This document shows, in pieces, positions 8,874 through 9,014 of a stretch of DNA of 9,014 bases. The position numbers and the translations under genes are program-made. The notes under the pieces are model-generated. The model saw only the letters and a list, made by a program, of their open reading frames with translations. It made no database searches and was not told the origin of the DNA. The stretch's first letter is position 1. Each line of letters begins with the position of its first letter. Origin of the DNA: Mesenet sp031546805 (lineage in GTDB: Bacteria > Pseudomonadota > Alphaproteobacteria > Rickettsiales > Anaplasmataceae); contig JAVBJW010000056.1 in NCBI GenBank assembly GCA_031546805.1, positions 1 through 9,014 on the forward strand. The letters run 5' to 3'.

Positions 8874-8877
8874 AGTG

Positions 8878-8905
8878 TCGACAATAAAAACGATAAGGGT
8901 ATAAT
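8878..8905 (+). promoter_or_regulatory. Putative IS transposase promoter, right copy
   Basis: TCGACA (8878-8883), a 16-bp spacer and TATAAT (8900-8905) precede the transposase ATG by 24 bp, with GAGAGAAG as ribosome binding site. It is identical to the left-copy promoter and would fire rightwards out of the window. Confidence 0.55.
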
Positions 8906-8929
8906 GTTTTTTTAAAAGTGAGAGAAGCA

Positions 8930-9014
8930 ATGTCGTACGACTTGAAAGATGAGGAATGGGAGAGAATAAAGGACAGTTTACCAGGGAAAGAAGTGGAAGA
9001 AGTGCTGTAGACAA
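8930..9014 (+). pseudogene. IS5-family transposase pseudogene, N-terminal fragment
   Basis: The ATG at 8930 opens MSYDLKDEEWERIKDSLPGK, followed by EVEEVL and a TAG at 9008-9010. The frame shifted by one base reads GRSAVDN across the same stretch, which is the expected continuation in IS5-family transposases. So the gene is frameshifted after about 20 codons, at the same place as the left copy. The rest lies outside the window, so whether the remainder is intact is unknown. A programmed frameshift is possible in some IS5-family elements, but I see no slippery run here, so decay is the simpler reading. Confidence 0.8.

Larger units (their letters stand above)
8874..9014 (+). mobile_element. 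Decayed IS5-family insertion sequence, right copy (truncated by window edge)
   Basis: This is the same element as at 1-560 but in the opposite orientation, so the transposase reads outwards to the right. The match starts sharply at 8874, which I take as the IS end. The leader with promoter and the first transposase codons are present. Compared with the left copy it has 9 extra bp in the early coding region and keeps a GRSAVDN reading that looks closer to the ancestral protein. Confidence 0.8.
8874..9014. repeat. Long inverted repeat, right arm (pairs with 429-560)
   Basis: This arm is the reverse complement of the left arm apart from 9 additional bp near 8990-9000. It probably continues beyond the window. 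Recombination between the arms would invert the segment that holds rRNA, rnpA-rpmH, pstC, atpDC and tal. Confidence 0.9.

Overview
The window looks like a piece of an obligate intracellular alphaproteobacterial (Rickettsiales) chromosome, most likely Wolbachia or a close relative. The DNA is very AT-rich. A 23S-5S rRNA pair stands without a 16S gene or tRNA spacer, as is typical of Rickettsiales. The proteins resemble their alphaproteobacterial counterparts, and decayed IS5-type elements lie at both edges. The genus is inferred from this combination; no database search was possible.

Layout: (1) 1-560, a decayed IS5-family element with its transposase on the minus strand. (2) 561-933, no convincing gene, but a candidate rRNA promoter near 759-789 and the 5' half of a 23S processing stem. 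(3) 934-3754, 23S rRNA. (4) 3802-3915, 5S rRNA. (5) 3926-4764, a minus-strand block holding a small unknown ORF, rnpA and rpmH. rpmH is only 44 codons and is read here directly from the sequence. (6) 4975-8658, a plus-strand block of pstC (phosphate ABC permease), atpD and atpC (F1 beta and epsilon) and a TalC/FSA-type transaldolase. (7) 8659-8873, no convincing gene. (8) 8874-9014, the start of a second copy of the same IS, inverted relative to the first.

The genes are mostly housekeeping: ribosome parts (23S, 5S, L34), tRNA 5' maturation (RnpA), phosphate import, ATP synthesis and non-oxidative pentose phosphate metabolism. Several are separated from their usual partners. 16S, pstA/B/S and atpH/A/G are all absent here, which fits the dispersed operons of reduced Rickettsiales genomes. 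atpD, atpC and tal are spaced 15 and 29 bp apart and probably share a transcript.

I see no new multi-gene system. The points most worth checking are the 23S bases equivalent to E. coli 2057, 2059 and 2611 (a macrolide-resistance-like pattern with a compensatory pair), the long stem enclosing only 23S, the outward-facing IS copies that share one frameshift, and a nested inverted repeat just upstream of pstC.
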